Of a stretch of DNA of 64,000 bases, positions 26,726 to 36,098 are shown in pieces. Origin of the DNA: Thiofilum flexile DSM 14609. GTDB taxonomy: Bacteria > Pseudomonadota > Gammaproteobacteria > Thiotrichales > Thiotrichaceae. The notes below the pieces were generated by a model, which saw nothing but the letters and a program-made list of their open reading frames with translations, did no database searches and had not been told where the DNA came from. Position 1 is the first letter of the stretch. Every line of letters begins with the position of its first letter. The stretch is taken from positions 1 to 64,000 of the forward strand of contig NZ_KB904816.1 in the NCBI RefSeq assembly GCF_000380185.1, written 5' to 3'. A program made the translations under genes and the position numbers.

Positions 26726-27071
26726 AACAATATCCTGCTATCACCCACAAAAGAAAGCGAAGTATAAATTTAATTAACTTAAAAATCTAATTAGCCCGCA
26801 AGTATAAAATAGCTACTACTCATTGAAATAATTTGTAAAAGTTTAGTTGTATATCGGTTTATTAGAGTCCCCTGTTTGACCCTTTGGGCAGGATTCTGGT
26901 ATTAATGAGTTTTATTCATTTGATAATTGTCATTGCATTATTCCTGTAGACGGGAGGGTGTCTCCTACGGATGATATATAGCTGTGATACTTAGCTACTG
27001 CTCTTATTTTTTTGAATCTATCTTATCCCCCTGCCATCGACTGATAGGCAGTAATAACGCAAGGAGATGTT
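26726..27071. other. Divergent intergenic region between druH and soxY
   Basis: There are 346 bases containing the upstream regions of both the Druantia pair (minus) and the sox operon (plus). The left 150 bases are AT-rich, as often upstream of defence genes. No coding frame was found. Near soxY the ribosome site AAGGAG is clear at 27060-27065. No confident -35/-10 pair for either direction was seen. Confidence 0.5.
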
Positions 27072-27557
27072 ATGAAGCGGAGAACATTTTTAGGTAATAC
27101 GCTAGCGCTTGCTACTACAGGTGCGGCATTGAGTACCGGCTTACTAGCACCCCAATGGGCAGCAGCGGCAGGTGAGGCCAGCGCAGCCAGCGAGGCGAGT
27201 CCTAGTCCTTTTAATCTCAAGGCTTTAGATGAAGTATTAAAGTCACTCAATGCCACCGATGCTAAAACCTCGGATGCGATTAAAATTAAAGCGCCTGAAA
27301 TTGCCGAAAATGGTGCAGTAGTGCCGGTATCGATTTCCACGACACTAGCAGGTGTAAGTACCATTAGCCTAGTTGTGAGTAATAATCCTAACCCATTAGC
27401 GGCAACCTTTACGCTATTAGAAGGTACCAGCCCGGATGTCACGACTCGTATTAAAATGGCGAAAACGGCTGAAGTGATAGCCATCGTGCAAGCAGCGGAT
27501 GGGGTGCATATCGCCAAACAAAATATCAAAGTAACATTAGGCGGCTGCGGCGGTTAA
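27072..27557 (+). CDS. soxY: Sulfur-carrier subunit SoxY
   Basis: 161 residues. A Tat signal peptide (KRRTFLGNTLALATTG) exports the folded protein. The mature domain ends VTLGGCGG, the SoxY carrier arm whose single cysteine (residue 159) carries the sulfur intermediates during thiosulfate oxidation. SoxY works as a heterodimer with SoxZ, encoded 20 bases downstream. A stretch of alanine and serine follows the signal (AAAGEASAASEASPSP). First gene of soxYZAXB. The carrier is charged by SoxXA and cleared by SoxB. Confidence 0.95.
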   Translation: MKRRTFLGNTLALATTGAALSTGLLAPQWAAAAGEASAASEASPSPFNLKALDEVLKSLNATDAKTSDAIKIKAPEIAENGAVVPVSISTTLAGVSTISLVVSNNPNPLAATFTLLEGTSPDVTTRIKMAKTAEVIAIVQAADGVHIAKQNIKVTLGGCGG

Positions 27558-27576
27558 GGACTAGAGGAGTATTCAA

Positions 27577-27885
27577 ATGCCAAGTATTAAATTAAGAGCA
27601 AAAGCCCTAGAGGGTGGACTGATAGAGGTGAAAGCACTGATGACTCACCCGATGGAAACCGGCCTGCGGAAGGATTCAGCCGGTGAATTAGTGCCTGCCC
27701 ATTTTATTAGTGAAGTCATTGTGACCGCCAATGATAAAGAAGTCATGAAAGCTAATTGGGGCGGCTCTATTTCCAAAAACCCCTATATGGCGTTTACCTA
27801 TAAAGGCGCGGTGGGCGATAAACTCAAGCTCACTTGGAAAGATACTAAGGGTGGCACTGATTCAGGCGAATTGGTCGTCGCGTAA
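27577..27885 (+). CDS. soxZ: SoxZ, partner of the sulfur carrier SoxY
   Basis: 102 residues, no signal peptide of its own, as usual for SoxZ, which crosses the membrane bound to Tat-exported SoxY. The immunoglobulin-like sequence is typical: MPSIKLRAKALEGGLIEVKA, THPMETGLRKDSAG, PAHFISEVIVTANDKEV and the end KLTWKDTKGGTDSGEL. It has an AGAGGAG ribosome site. The spacing of 19 bases after soxY and 32 bases before soxA shows one operon. Confidence 0.95.
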   Translation: MPSIKLRAKALEGGLIEVKALMTHPMETGLRKDSAGELVPAHFISEVIVTANDKEVMKANWGGSISKNPYMAFTYKGAVGDKLKLTWKDTKGGTDSGELVVA

Positions 27886-27917
27886 TAGATCGGCGTCCCA
27901 ACCGCTAGGAGAATTGA

Positions 27918-28736
27918 ATGAGTAGATTGACTATTGCCGGTTTAGTAACTAGTGCTTTGCTAGCCGGTGTTGCCTTTGCCGCCGAAGAGCCGAATGCCGA
28001 TGCTTACCGCGAAATGACCTATGGCGACCGCGATGCGAATCCTGCCTTATTAGTGATTGATCGGGGCGAGGAGTTATTTAAAGAAAAGCGCGGCCCTAAA
28101 AATGTCTCATTAGAGCAATGTGATTTTGGTTTAGGTGCCGGTGTATTGAAGGGGGCATATGCACAATTGCCGCGTTACTTCAAAGATACGGATCGAGTCC
28201 AAGATGCCGAATCCCGTCTGCTGACCTGTATGACGGAGCTACAAGGTTTTACGGTGGAAGAACTAACCAAACAAACCTTTGCCAATGATAAGCGCAATGA
28301 AGACAACACCGACTTAGAAGCACTCACGGTATATATTGCTGCACAATCGGATGGGATGAAAATTAATGCACCCGCCGAGCATCCTAAAGAGCAAGAAGCA
28401 ATTAAAGTAGGCGAAGGTATCTTTTGGCGACGTCAAGGCCCCTTAGATTTTGCCTGTGCGACCTGTCATGCGGATGATAAAAAACGTATCCGTTTACAAA
28501 ACTTAGGTAATTTCTCTAAGGCTGGGGTAGATGTACAAAAAACTATGAGTGCGTGGCCTACCTATCGTGTGTCGCATGCTGCCGTTCGCACAATGCAGCA
28601 TCGGATGTGGGATTGTATGTGGCAAATGCGCCTACCCGATGCGCAATATGGCTCACCTATGACCGTAGCACTCATTGCCTATCTCAATGCTCAAGGCAAA
28701 GATGGCACCTATGCACTCCCTGGCATGTCACGCTAA
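27918..28736 (+). CDS. soxA: Cytochrome subunit SoxA (single haem form)
   Basis: 272 residues with a signal peptide (cleavage near AFAAEE). One CxxCH haem site, CATCH at 180-184, is present with the ligand cysteine in WDCMWQMR at 233. That cysteine is the active-site residue modified to cysteine persulfide in SoxA. The N-terminal second haem of diheme SoxA proteins is missing: C68 and C104 are there instead, placed where the monohaem forms have a disulfide. With SoxX it joins thiosulfate to the SoxY cysteine and passes electrons to cytochrome c. It is third in the operon. Confidence 0.93.
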   Translation: MSRLTIAGLVTSALLAGVAFAAEEPNADAYREMTYGDRDANPALLVIDRGEELFKEKRGPKNVSLEQCDFGLGAGVLKGAYAQLPRYFKDTDRVQDAESRLLTCMTELQGFTVEELTKQTFANDKRNEDNTDLEALTVYIAAQSDGMKINAPAEHPKEQEAIKVGEGIFWRRQGPLDFACATCHADDKKRIRLQNLGNFSKAGVDVQKTMSAWPTYRVSHAAVRTMQHRMWDCMWQMRLPDAQYGSPMTVALIAYLNAQGKDGTYALPGMSR

Positions 28737-28751
28737 CGCAAGGATTACGCT

Positions 28752-29375
28752 ATGAAAATCAAACTAATCACCGTAGCCCTACTCACCGCCTTAGGGACAA
28801 CCGTTACCGTTGCAGCCGATAATGATATTGCAGCACTGGTAGAACAATATATTGCTAGCGGCTTTAAACAAGGCGAAAAGCAGCACACCGAGCGCATTGT
28901 CCAAGACGAAACGCAAAAGCAGTGTACGACCTACCGCAATAAAATTCCTAGTGAAATGCAAAAGGCCTTTATGGAGCGCGAAAGAGCCACGATTAAATAC
29001 CCCGAAAGCGGTAAATTAAGTGGTAATTGGGAGCAAGGACAAAAGACCTTTACCGATGGTTTTGCATGGCGCGTAGGGACTATTATGCCAGATAAGCCCG
29101 ATGCAGTACGGGGCGGTAACTGCTATGCCTGTCATGCAGCCGATCCTAAGGAAGTGGCGGCGGGCAATATCGGCAGTACCTTAACAGGCTATGGCAAATT
29201 ACGCGGGAATACCCCCGAAACCATTAAGTATACCTACGAGAAAATTTATAACTCCAATACCTATATGCCGTGTTCTAGCATGCCGCGTTTAGGTCATAAT
29301 GGTGTGTTAACCCCAGAACAAATTGCGGATATTGTGGCCTTTTTGGTTGATCCTGAGTCACCCGTTAATAAATAG
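28752..29375 (+). CDS. soxX: Cytochrome subunit SoxX
   Basis: 207 residues with a signal peptide (MKIKLITVALLTALGTTVTVAA). The haem site is CYACH at 124-128 with a methionine ligand in YMPCSSMPRLGHNG. The C-terminal QIADIVAFLVDPESPVNK is usual for SoxX. The N-terminal part of about 90 residues is longer than in the shortest SoxX forms and contains C58. SoxX and SoxA form the c-type cytochrome that starts thiosulfate oxidation. It begins 15 bases after soxA. Confidence 0.93.
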   Translation: MKIKLITVALLTALGTTVTVAADNDIAALVEQYIASGFKQGEKQHTERIVQDETQKQCTTYRNKIPSEMQKAFMERERATIKYPESGKLSGNWEQGQKTFTDGFAWRVGTIMPDKPDAVRGGNCYACHAADPKEVAAGNIGSTLTGYGKLRGNTPETIKYTYEKIYNSNTYMPCSSMPRLGHNGVLTPEQIADIVAFLVDPESPVNK

Positions 29376-29387
29376 AGAGTATCCATT

Positions 29388-31109
29388 ATGGGCATGAATC
29401 GTCGGGAGTTTTTGCAGTTATTAGCTGCAGCGAGTGTAGCAGGTTTTGGTATGAACTCGCGTTGGGCCTTGGCTAATCAACCGAGTAATCCGTATGAATT
29501 ACCCGCCTTTGGTCAGGTTTCCCTCTTGCATTACACCGACTGTCATGCCCAACTCCTCCCTATTTATTACCGCGAGCCGAGTATTAATCTAGGGATCGGT
29601 GCTATGCAGGGGCAGCCACCGCATTTAGTCGGGGAGCATTTTTTAAAGCATTATGGCATAGCCCCGAATACTCTGGAGGCGCATGCTTTTACCTATTTAG
29701 ATTTTGCTGAGGCCGCCAAGCAATACGGTAAAGTGGGTGGTTTTGCCCATTTAAAAACCCTAGTCGATCAGCTTCGTGCTCAACGTCCGGGGGCTTTGCT
29801 ATTGGATGGCGGCGATACCTGGCAAGGTTCGTGGACGGCGCTTAAAACCAAGGCTCAGGATATGGTGGATGCTCAATTATTATTAGGTGTGGATGTGATG
29901 ACACCCCACTGGGAAATGACCTATGGGGCTGAGCGGGTCACAGAGGTCATTGAAAAAGACTTTGCGGGCAAGATTGATTTTGTGGCGCAAAACGTCATGA
30001 GCACTGATTTTGACGAGCCGGTATTTACGCCCTATGTGATTAAAGAAATCAATAAAATACCCGTGGCGATTATTGGTCAAGCCTTCCCCTATACACCCGT
30101 GGCAAATCCTAAACATTTCATTCCTGATTGGAGTTTTGGGATTCGGGATGAGCGTATGCAGGAGATGGTAGATGAGGCACGGAGCAAGGGTGCTCAAGTC
30201 GTGATTGTGCTGTCGCATAATGGTATGGATGTTGACCTTAAAATGGCAAGTAAGGTGACAGGCATTGATGCGATTATGGGTGGGCATACTCATGACGGTA
30301 TTGTGCAGCCGGTCGTGGTGGAGAATGCGGGGGGCAAAACCTTAGTCACCAATGCGGGGTCTAATGGTAAGTTTTTAGGGGTACTCGATTTAGAGGTGAA
30401 AGAGGGTAAGGTTGCCGATTATCGCTATAAACTATTGCCGGTGTTTGCGAATTTACTTACCCCTAACCCTGAGATGGTCAAGCTCATCGAAAAAGTAAGA
30501 GCACCCTTTCAGAAAGAACTAGCTGAGGAGTTAGCCGTTTGTGATGAGGTCCTATACCGACGCGGTAACTTTAATGGCACGTTTGATCAATTGATTTGTA
30601 ATGCCTTAATGGAAGGCTTAGATACACCGATTGCCTTCTCGCCCGGTTTCCGCTGGGGGACGAGCTTATTACCCGGACAGCCGATTACCTTTGAACAAGT
30701 GGCTAATCAAACCGCGATTACCTATGGCACCGTGACCCGTAATGAAATGACGGGGGCGATGATTAAGACCATTTTGGAAGATGTCGCAGATAATCTGTTT
30801 AATCCCGACCCCTATTATCAACAAGGGGGCGATATGGTACGGGTAGGGGGCTTGCAGTTTAGCTTTGACCCGACTGCGAAGATGGGTGAGCGTGTGTCTG
30901 ATTTGGAGCTTGCTGGTAAAGCCTTAGATATGACAAAAACCTATCCGGTTGCAGGTTGGGCGAGTGTGCAGGAGTCAGTGCCGGAGAATAAGCTCATTTG
31001 GGAGGTAGTGGCGGACTATTTGCGTGATAAAAAGACGCTGAGCAAGCTGGAGCTTAATACGCCGCATTTGAAGAATGTGTCAACTAATCCGGGTATGGTA
31101 GGGTCGTAG
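29388..31109 (+). CDS. soxB: Thiosulfohydrolase SoxB
   Basis: 573 residues with a Tat signal (NRREFLQLLAAASVAGFG). It belongs to the metallophosphatase/5'-nucleotidase fold. LHYTDCHAQLLP holds D51 and H53, then GGDTWQGS, the QNVMSTDFDEPVF segment, VIVLSHNGMDVD, and MGGHTHDGI provide the two-manganese site. The C-terminal domain has GNFNGTFDQLICNALMEG. SoxB hydrolyses the sulfane sulfonate bound to SoxY, releasing sulfate. No soxCD genes follow. A different gene set begins 115 bases later, so the carrier sulfur is probably delivered to sulfur globules. Confidence 0.95.
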   Translation: MGMNRREFLQLLAAASVAGFGMNSRWALANQPSNPYELPAFGQVSLLHYTDCHAQLLPIYYREPSINLGIGAMQGQPPHLVGEHFLKHYGIAPNTLEAHAFTYLDFAEAAKQYGKVGGFAHLKTLVDQLRAQRPGALLLDGGDTWQGSWTALKTKAQDMVDAQLLLGVDVMTPHWEMTYGAERVTEVIEKDFAGKIDFVAQNVMSTDFDEPVFTPYVIKEINKIPVAIIGQAFPYTPVANPKHFIPDWSFGIRDERMQEMVDEARSKGAQVVIVLSHNGMDVDLKMASKVTGIDAIMGGHTHDGIVQPVVVENAGGKTLVTNAGSNGKFLGVLDLEVKEGKVADYRYKLLPVFANLLTPNPEMVKLIEKVRAPFQKELAEELAVCDEVLYRRGNFNGTFDQLICNALMEGLDTPIAFSPGFRWGTSLLPGQPITFEQVANQTAITYGTVTRNEMTGAMIKTILEDVADNLFNPDPYYQQGGDMVRVGGLQFSFDPTAKMGERVSDLELAGKALDMTKTYPVAGWASVQESVPENKLIWEVVADYLRDKKTLSKLELNTPHLKNVSTNPGMVGS

Positions 31110-31224
31110 TCGGTCAGCTTAAGCCGATGAACCTGCTGTACAAGTGTTAGAGTACTTGCTTTAATTTATTATAATAAATAGTATAGATATCTGATTTTAT
31201 CTTAACTGTGCTGAGGTAGAGGCT

Positions 31225-32403
31225 ATGACACCGTTTCAATGGGATGATCCTTTTCGTTTTGATCAGCAATTAAGCGATGAAGAGCGTCAGATTCGTGACG
31301 CGGTACGCACCTATTGCCAAGACAAACTCCAAACACGAATACTCAGCGCCACCCGTGAAGAGCGCTTTGACCGCGACATTATGAATGAAATGGGTGAGTT
31401 AGGCATGCTGGGCTGTACGGTTGCCGAGCAATATGGCGGCGCAGGTTTAAGTCATGTGGCCTATGGTTTAATTGCACGCGAAGTGGAGCGGGTAGATTCT
31501 GGTTATCGCTCGGCTATGAGTGTGCAATCGTCACTGGTGATGTATCCGATTGAAACCTATGGTTCCGAAACCCAAAAGCAAAAATACTTACCTCGCTTAG
31601 CTACAGGTGAAATAGTCGGTTGTTTTGGTTTGACTGAGCCGAATCATGGTTCTGATCCGGGGTCTATGGTGACCTATGCGCGTAAGGTCGATGGCGGCTA
31701 TATCCTCAATGGGCAGAAAATGTGGATTACCAATAGCCCGATTGCCGATATGGCAGTGGTGTGGGCAAAATCCGATGCACACGAGGGAAAAATCAAAGGC
31801 TTTATTATTGAGCGGGATATGAAAGGATTTAGTACCCCTAAAATCCACGGCAAAATGTCGCTACGTGCCTCGATCACGGGTGAGATAGTCTTAGATGATG
31901 TGTTTGTACCGGATGATAATTTATTACCGAAAGCAAGCGGTTTAGCAGGGCCTTTTGGTTGCTTAAATAAAGCCCGTTTTGGTATTGCTTGGGGGGTATT
32001 GGGGGCGGCTGAGTTTTGTTGGCATGCAGCACGTCAATATACGCTCGATCGTCAGCAATTTGGACGTCCACTCGCGGCGACTCAATTGGTGCAAACTAAG
32101 CTAGCTAATATGCAAACCGAAATTACCTTAGGGTTACAGGCGGTCTTACAAGTAGGGCGCTTGATGGATACAGGGGATTGGGCACCTGAAATGATTTCCC
32201 TGATTAAGCGCAATAACTGTGGTAAGTCGCTCGACATTGCACGGGTTGCACGGGATATGCATGGGGGCAATGGTATTTCCGATGAATATGGCGTGATCCG
32301 GCATATGGTGAATCTTGAAACGGTGAATACTTACGAAGGTACCTATGATATTCATGGCCTGATTTTAGGGCGGGCGCAGACAGGGATTCAGGCGTTTTTC
32401 TAG
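31225..32403 (+). CDS. gcdH: Glutaryl-CoA dehydrogenase
   Basis: 392 residues with the acyl-CoA dehydrogenase fold. The glutaryl-CoA-specific features are [34 protein letters not shown] (FAD/substrate loop), [10 protein letters not shown] and [20 protein letters not shown] near the end. The last contains the catalytic glutamate of the NTYEGT motif. It oxidises and decarboxylates glutaryl-CoA to crotonyl-CoA in lysine/tryptophan degradation. The CoA-transferase gene 187 bases downstream would supply glutaryl-CoA. An armed repeat copy lies between them. Confidence 0.92.
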   Translation: MTPFQWDDPFRFDQQLSDEERQIRDAVRTYCQDKLQTRILSATREERFDRDIMNEMGELGMLGCTVAEQYGGAGLSHVAYGLIAREVERVDSGYRSAMSVQSSLVMYPIETYGSETQKQKYLPRLATGEIVGCFGLTEPNHGSDPGSMVTYARKVDGGYILNGQKMWITNSPIADMAVVWAKSDAHEGKIKGFIIERDMKGFSTPKIHGKMSLRASITGEIVLDDVFVPDDNLLPKASGLAGPFGCLNKARFGIAWGVLGAAEFCWHAARQYTLDRQQFGRPLAATQLVQTKLANMQTEITLGLQAVLQVGRLMDTGDWAPEMISLIKRNNCGKSLDIARVARDMHGGNGISDEYGVIRHMVNLETVNTYEGTYDIHGLILGRAQTGIQAFF

Positions 32404-32430
32404 TATTGTTTGTGCTCTAGTGAGTCATCA

Positions 32431-32542
32431 AGTAGGCCAGTCGAGTGATGTTTTCCAGAGACGCTGTGAATACATCCTTGTACGCTTCAAGGCGGCATCC
32501 CTGCCGCCAAGACTCTTCCAAACATCACTCAACTGGCCTACT
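32431..32542 (+). repeat. Palindrome-armed intergenic repeat, copy 2
   Basis: The arms 32432-32453 and 32520-32541 pair over 22 bp with one G.T (GTAGGCCAGT ... ACTGGCCTAC); A32431 and T32542 extend them. They enclose the same 66-base interior length as the other copies, with the 53-base core at 32462-32514. The core differs from copies 1 and 3 by one base (GCTTCAAGG for GCTACAAGG). It lies between gcdH and the CoA-transferase gene, both on the plus strand. Confidence 0.95.
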
Positions 32543-32589
32543 GAGGCAACTATTGTCTATTCTTGTAGCTCAATTAGGGGAGTATTACC

Positions 32590-33798
32590 ATGCCCGCTCA
32601 ACCACTCAAAGGTATTCGTGTTTTAGACCTGTCACGCGTGTTGGCGGGGCCGTGGTGTAGTCAGCAATTAGCCGATTTAGGAGCCGAGGTGCTTAAAATT
32701 GAGCGCCCGCATGAAGGAGACGATACGCGCCGGTGGGGGCCTCCTTGGTTAGGTGATACGCAAGAAGCGGCTTATTATTTAAGTACCAATCGGGGCAAAC
32801 AATCCGTGACCATTGATATGGCAACCCCTGAGGGACAACAGTTGCTGCATGAGCTAGTGAAACACTGTGATGTGGTACTAGAAAATTTTAAGGTGGGCGG
32901 GTTAAAGAAATATCACCTCGATTATGACAGCCTCAAAGCAATTAAACCCGATTTAATCTATTGCTCCATTACGGGATTTGGGCAAGATGGCCCCTATGCA
33001 GAACGAGCGGGCTATGATTTTATGATTCAGGGTATGGGGGGCCTCATGAGCCTCACAGGTAAACCTGATGCGGAGGGAGGCGAGCCGGTCAAAGTAGGGG
33101 TGGCTTTTGTGGATATCTTTACTGGACTTTATGCAGCAAATGCCATTATGGCGGCCTTATGGCAGCGTGAACGCACCAAACAAGGTGTTTATATTGATTT
33201 AGCTCTCTTGGACGTTCAAGTAGGGGTGTTGGCGAACCAGGCCTTAAACTATCTCACCTCAGGCCATGCACCTCAACGCTTAGGTAATGCTCATCCGAAT
33301 ATTGTCCCCTACCAAGCCTTTGCTACCCAAGACGGGCATATTATTTTAGCAGTAGGCAACGACACGCAGTTTAAGCGTTTTTGTGAGGTTGCAGGCCAGC
33401 CTGCCATAGGTCAGGATGCCCGCTTTAGTAGTAATGCCTTACGGGTGGAAAATCGCCAGGTATTAGTGCCTATGATTCAGCAACTCATGACACAAAAGAC
33501 CACCGCTCAATGGTTGCAAGCGTTGGAAACAGTCGGTGTCCCCTGTGGGCCGATTAATACCCTAGATCAAGTGTTTGCCGATCCTCAAGTGCAGCATCGT
33601 GGGGTGGAGCTGCATTATGCCCATCCCTTAGTGGATGAGGTGAAATTGGTGAGTAATCCCATTCGTTTTGATGGCGAAGCATTAAATGCACCTGTTCCTC
33701 CTCCCTTATTAGGTGAACATACGAGCGAGGTATTAAAGCGTTTATTACAGCTTGATGCAGCAGAGTTAGCGGCATTACGGGCTAAGAAAGTGATCTAG
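32590..33798 (+). CDS. CaiB/BaiF-type CoA-transferase
   Basis: 402 residues of the class III CoA-transferase family. RVLDLSRVLAGPWCSQQLADLGA is the N-terminal CoA-binding signature, followed by RGKQSVTIDM, GFGQDGPYAERAGYDFMIQG and the catalytic-aspartate region YIDLALLDVQVGVLA. These enzymes exchange CoA between carboxylic acids through an aspartyl intermediate. Its place after gcdH suggests it makes glutaryl-CoA from glutarate using succinyl-CoA, as mammalian SUGCT does. That substrate is an inference. The length is normal. Confidence 0.85.
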   Translation: MPAQPLKGIRVLDLSRVLAGPWCSQQLADLGAEVLKIERPHEGDDTRRWGPPWLGDTQEAAYYLSTNRGKQSVTIDMATPEGQQLLHELVKHCDVVLENFKVGGLKKYHLDYDSLKAIKPDLIYCSITGFGQDGPYAERAGYDFMIQGMGGLMSLTGKPDAEGGEPVKVGVAFVDIFTGLYAANAIMAALWQRERTKQGVYIDLALLDVQVGVLANQALNYLTSGHAPQRLGNAHPNIVPYQAFATQDGHIILAVGNDTQFKRFCEVAGQPAIGQDARFSSNALRVENRQVLVPMIQQLMTQKTTAQWLQALETVGVPCGPINTLDQVFADPQVQHRGVELHYAHPLVDEVKLVSNPIRFDGEALNAPVPPPLLGEHTSEVLKRLLQLDAAELAALRAKKVI

Positions 33799-33810
33799 CT
33801 GGACGAAACA

Positions 33811-35895
33811 TCATTCTGTTGTAGCGGGTTTAACGAGGTTAGCCATAAACGGTAGTAGTGGCAAAGCATCCTTATTATAAATATTCGCCAAGGGGTTATC
33901 GCGCCAAGCATAACGTACCTGCTGGGGATTAGGTACTTTATCGGTTTGCAAGACGATGGTATTACCTTCTATAACAGCGCTTGCAACAAAAAATTGCCCA
34001 TCTGCACCGGCTAGTTCAAAGGCAGTGATAGCGCCTTTGGCGTATAGGCCGGCGGCATACTCAAAATGAAGTCGTATCCGTTGTCCCTTCTCTGTTGGTT
34101 CTGCTTCAAAGGTAGTATAAACTGGCTCTAAATAGGCCACCGACTCACCATACACTTGACTCAACGCTAAATTAGCTAGCCGTGTCCCTACGGTGCGTTT
34201 GTCCTTAGGATGTATATTATCCGCCTCCCCTACATCAATCGCACTTACCATACCCGTATTAGCGACCGTTGTTTTTACCCCTGTTTGAACCGCGCGAATT
34301 TCTGCCCATTTTTGGCGCGTTGCCTCGGCAGAGACCGATCCAAAATTAGCGAGTTGTACTAAGAAGAAGGGAAATGTCTGCTGCCATGCCATACGCCATT
34401 GTTGGATCATGAGTGGGAAAATGACCTTGAAGCGAGCAGCATCGGGAGTATCCGCCTCGCCTTGATACCAGATCACGCCTTGAATAGGGTATGGGGTGAG
34501 GGGGGCGATCATGGCATTATACAATACCGCTGGCGTATTGCGGTTGCCTAGGCCATATAAAGGGGTGGGTTGGCTGGCAAAATCGGCCTTCACGGCATCA
34601 GCCTGATAGGTAATGTGGTACTTCCAATCCCCTGCTAGACTAATACGCTGTTGTCCTTGTTGTAATACTATCGCCTGTGCCCGACTGGTAAAGCCTCCAT
34701 CGCCGTACTGGTCAAATACGCGCACCGCTAAAGTATTAGATCCTGCGCGTAATTGCCCAGCGGGAATGGTATAGCGCCGCTCTTGCAACCAATGGTGTGG
34801 CTGTTTAGCGGTGGTGGTTCCGACCTGAACTCCATTTACATAGGCCACATCAAAATCATCCACCATCCCAAGCATTAGAGTAGCCTCCTGCCCCTGCCAG
34901 CTTTCAGGCAAGATCACTTCCCGCCGAAACCAAACAGCACCATCCCCCTTAAAACCCATTTGGCTAAAGGTTTGTGGTAGTGTCACGTTCTGCCAGCTAG
35001 CCGTGTCAAAATCAGCGCGGGCAAAACCTAGTGCTAGTCCCTCGTCACCTGGGTCGGGTAGGTAGTTGTTCGCCTCCCACTGGCGTAAGGGAGCGGAGCG
35101 TTGCTGCTGTTCGGCGGCTGATAAGTTTAGTTGCTGACGTGTATCCTCTAGTAGTGGCTGTAGCTCAGGCGAGTGCTGTAGGGCATCCATTCCCGTCCAT
35201 GCGGCTACTTGAGTACTGCCCCAGCTAGCTTGAATAATACCGATGGGGCGTTGTAACTTTTCTTGGAGTTGATGGGCAAAATGATAGGCAACCCCTGACA
35301 TATTACCGGCGGTTTGTGGTGTTAGTACCTCCCAATAACCAGAAACCTCTGTCTGTGGGGTTAGCGCCGTTTGTTGGGGCACCCTAAAAACACGGATACT
35401 AGGATGATTGGCACGAGCAATGGTCTGTTCGGCATTAGCGGACTGGCTAAGCGGCCATTCCATATTAGATTGTCCTGCGGCGAGCCAGACTGCACCGATA
35501 GCAACATCACGAATAGTATGACTACTCAGTATACCCGCAGGGGTTTTACCCTGAATCTGTAGCTCATAAGTGCCGGTAGGAATCTGCGGTAAATAAAGTG
35601 ACCATTGTCCGTTAGTATCGGCAATAGTGGTAGCACTACGACCCGCTAAATGGGCGCTGACCTGCTCGTTGGGCGTGGCTCGACCCCATAAATGCCCTTG
35701 GGTATGTTGTTGTAATACCATATGGTCACTGATGAGAGCTGGCAGTTGTATGGCTGCTGATACATGACCTACCCCAAAAAAGGCTAGTACCCAGACATAA
35801 CGCAAGCCCTGCCTAAGCGTTGTGTAGCGATACTCGTTGCCATCGGGGATACGAGAATTTTTGCGAGATAGGTAATCAGTAAGGGTCATGCTCAT
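33811..35895 (-). CDS. Sialate O-acetylesterase-like secreted esterase
   Basis: The ATG at 35895 is preferred. A TTG ten codons upstream has no ribosome site. 694 residues: an N-terminal transmembrane-like segment or signal (LRYVWVLAFFGVGHVSAA), then a beta domain and the SGNH esterase core. The catalytic serine is in VWLAAGQSNMEWPLSQ, further blocks are VIWYQGEADTPD, and the Asp/His block is ADNIHPKDK. A jelly-roll insert around 300-400 (VNGVQVGTTTAKQPHHW) is usual for this family. It removes acetyl groups from sialic acid or other sugars on envelope glycans. It is transcribed towards the CoA-transferase gene and overlaps no other gene. Confidence 0.85.
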   Translation of the reverse strand: MSMTLTDYLSRKNSRIPDGNEYRYTTLRQGLRYVWVLAFFGVGHVSAAIQLPALISDHMVLQQHTQGHLWGRATPNEQVSAHLAGRSATTIADTNGQWSLYLPQIPTGTYELQIQGKTPAGILSSHTIRDVAIGAVWLAAGQSNMEWPLSQSANAEQTIARANHPSIRVFRVPQQTALTPQTEVSGYWEVLTPQTAGNMSGVAYHFAHQLQEKLQRPIGIIQASWGSTQVAAWTGMDALQHSPELQPLLEDTRQQLNLSAAEQQQRSAPLRQWEANNYLPDPGDEGLALGFARADFDTASWQNVTLPQTFSQMGFKGDGAVWFRREVILPESWQGQEATLMLGMVDDFDVAYVNGVQVGTTTAKQPHHWLQERRYTIPAGQLRAGSNTLAVRVFDQYGDGGFTSRAQAIVLQQGQQRISLAGDWKYHITYQADAVKADFASQPTPLYGLGNRNTPAVLYNAMIAPLTPYPIQGVIWYQGEADTPDAARFKVIFPLMIQQWRMAWQQTFPFFLVQLANFGSVSAEATRQKWAEIRAVQTGVKTTVANTGMVSAIDVGEADNIHPKDKRTVGTRLANLALSQVYGESVAYLEPVYTTFEAEPTEKGQRIRLHFEYAAGLYAKGAITAFELAGADGQFFVASAVIEGNTIVLQTDKVPNPQQVRYAWRDNPLANIYNKDALPLLPFMANLVKPATTE

Positions 35896-36098
35896 GGTCG
35901 GTATCTCAGTCTTATTATGGTGCAATATGAGATGAATTATATCGGATTTTCAAGAGAATGATTTGTGTACTCTCAAGCAAATAAATTCACCCGTACTATT
36001 GCTTCCTCTACTAACAATGGTAGAGTTTTTAGTCTGAATTAAAATTAGCCGATACAGGCATCAGTGTTCTTTGTGAAAAATAGTGGAATATCAATCAG

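Noticed and set aside
28120-28235. Second haem site in SoxA
   Set aside because: C68 and C104 are not part of a CxxCH motif; only residues 180-184 can bind haem.
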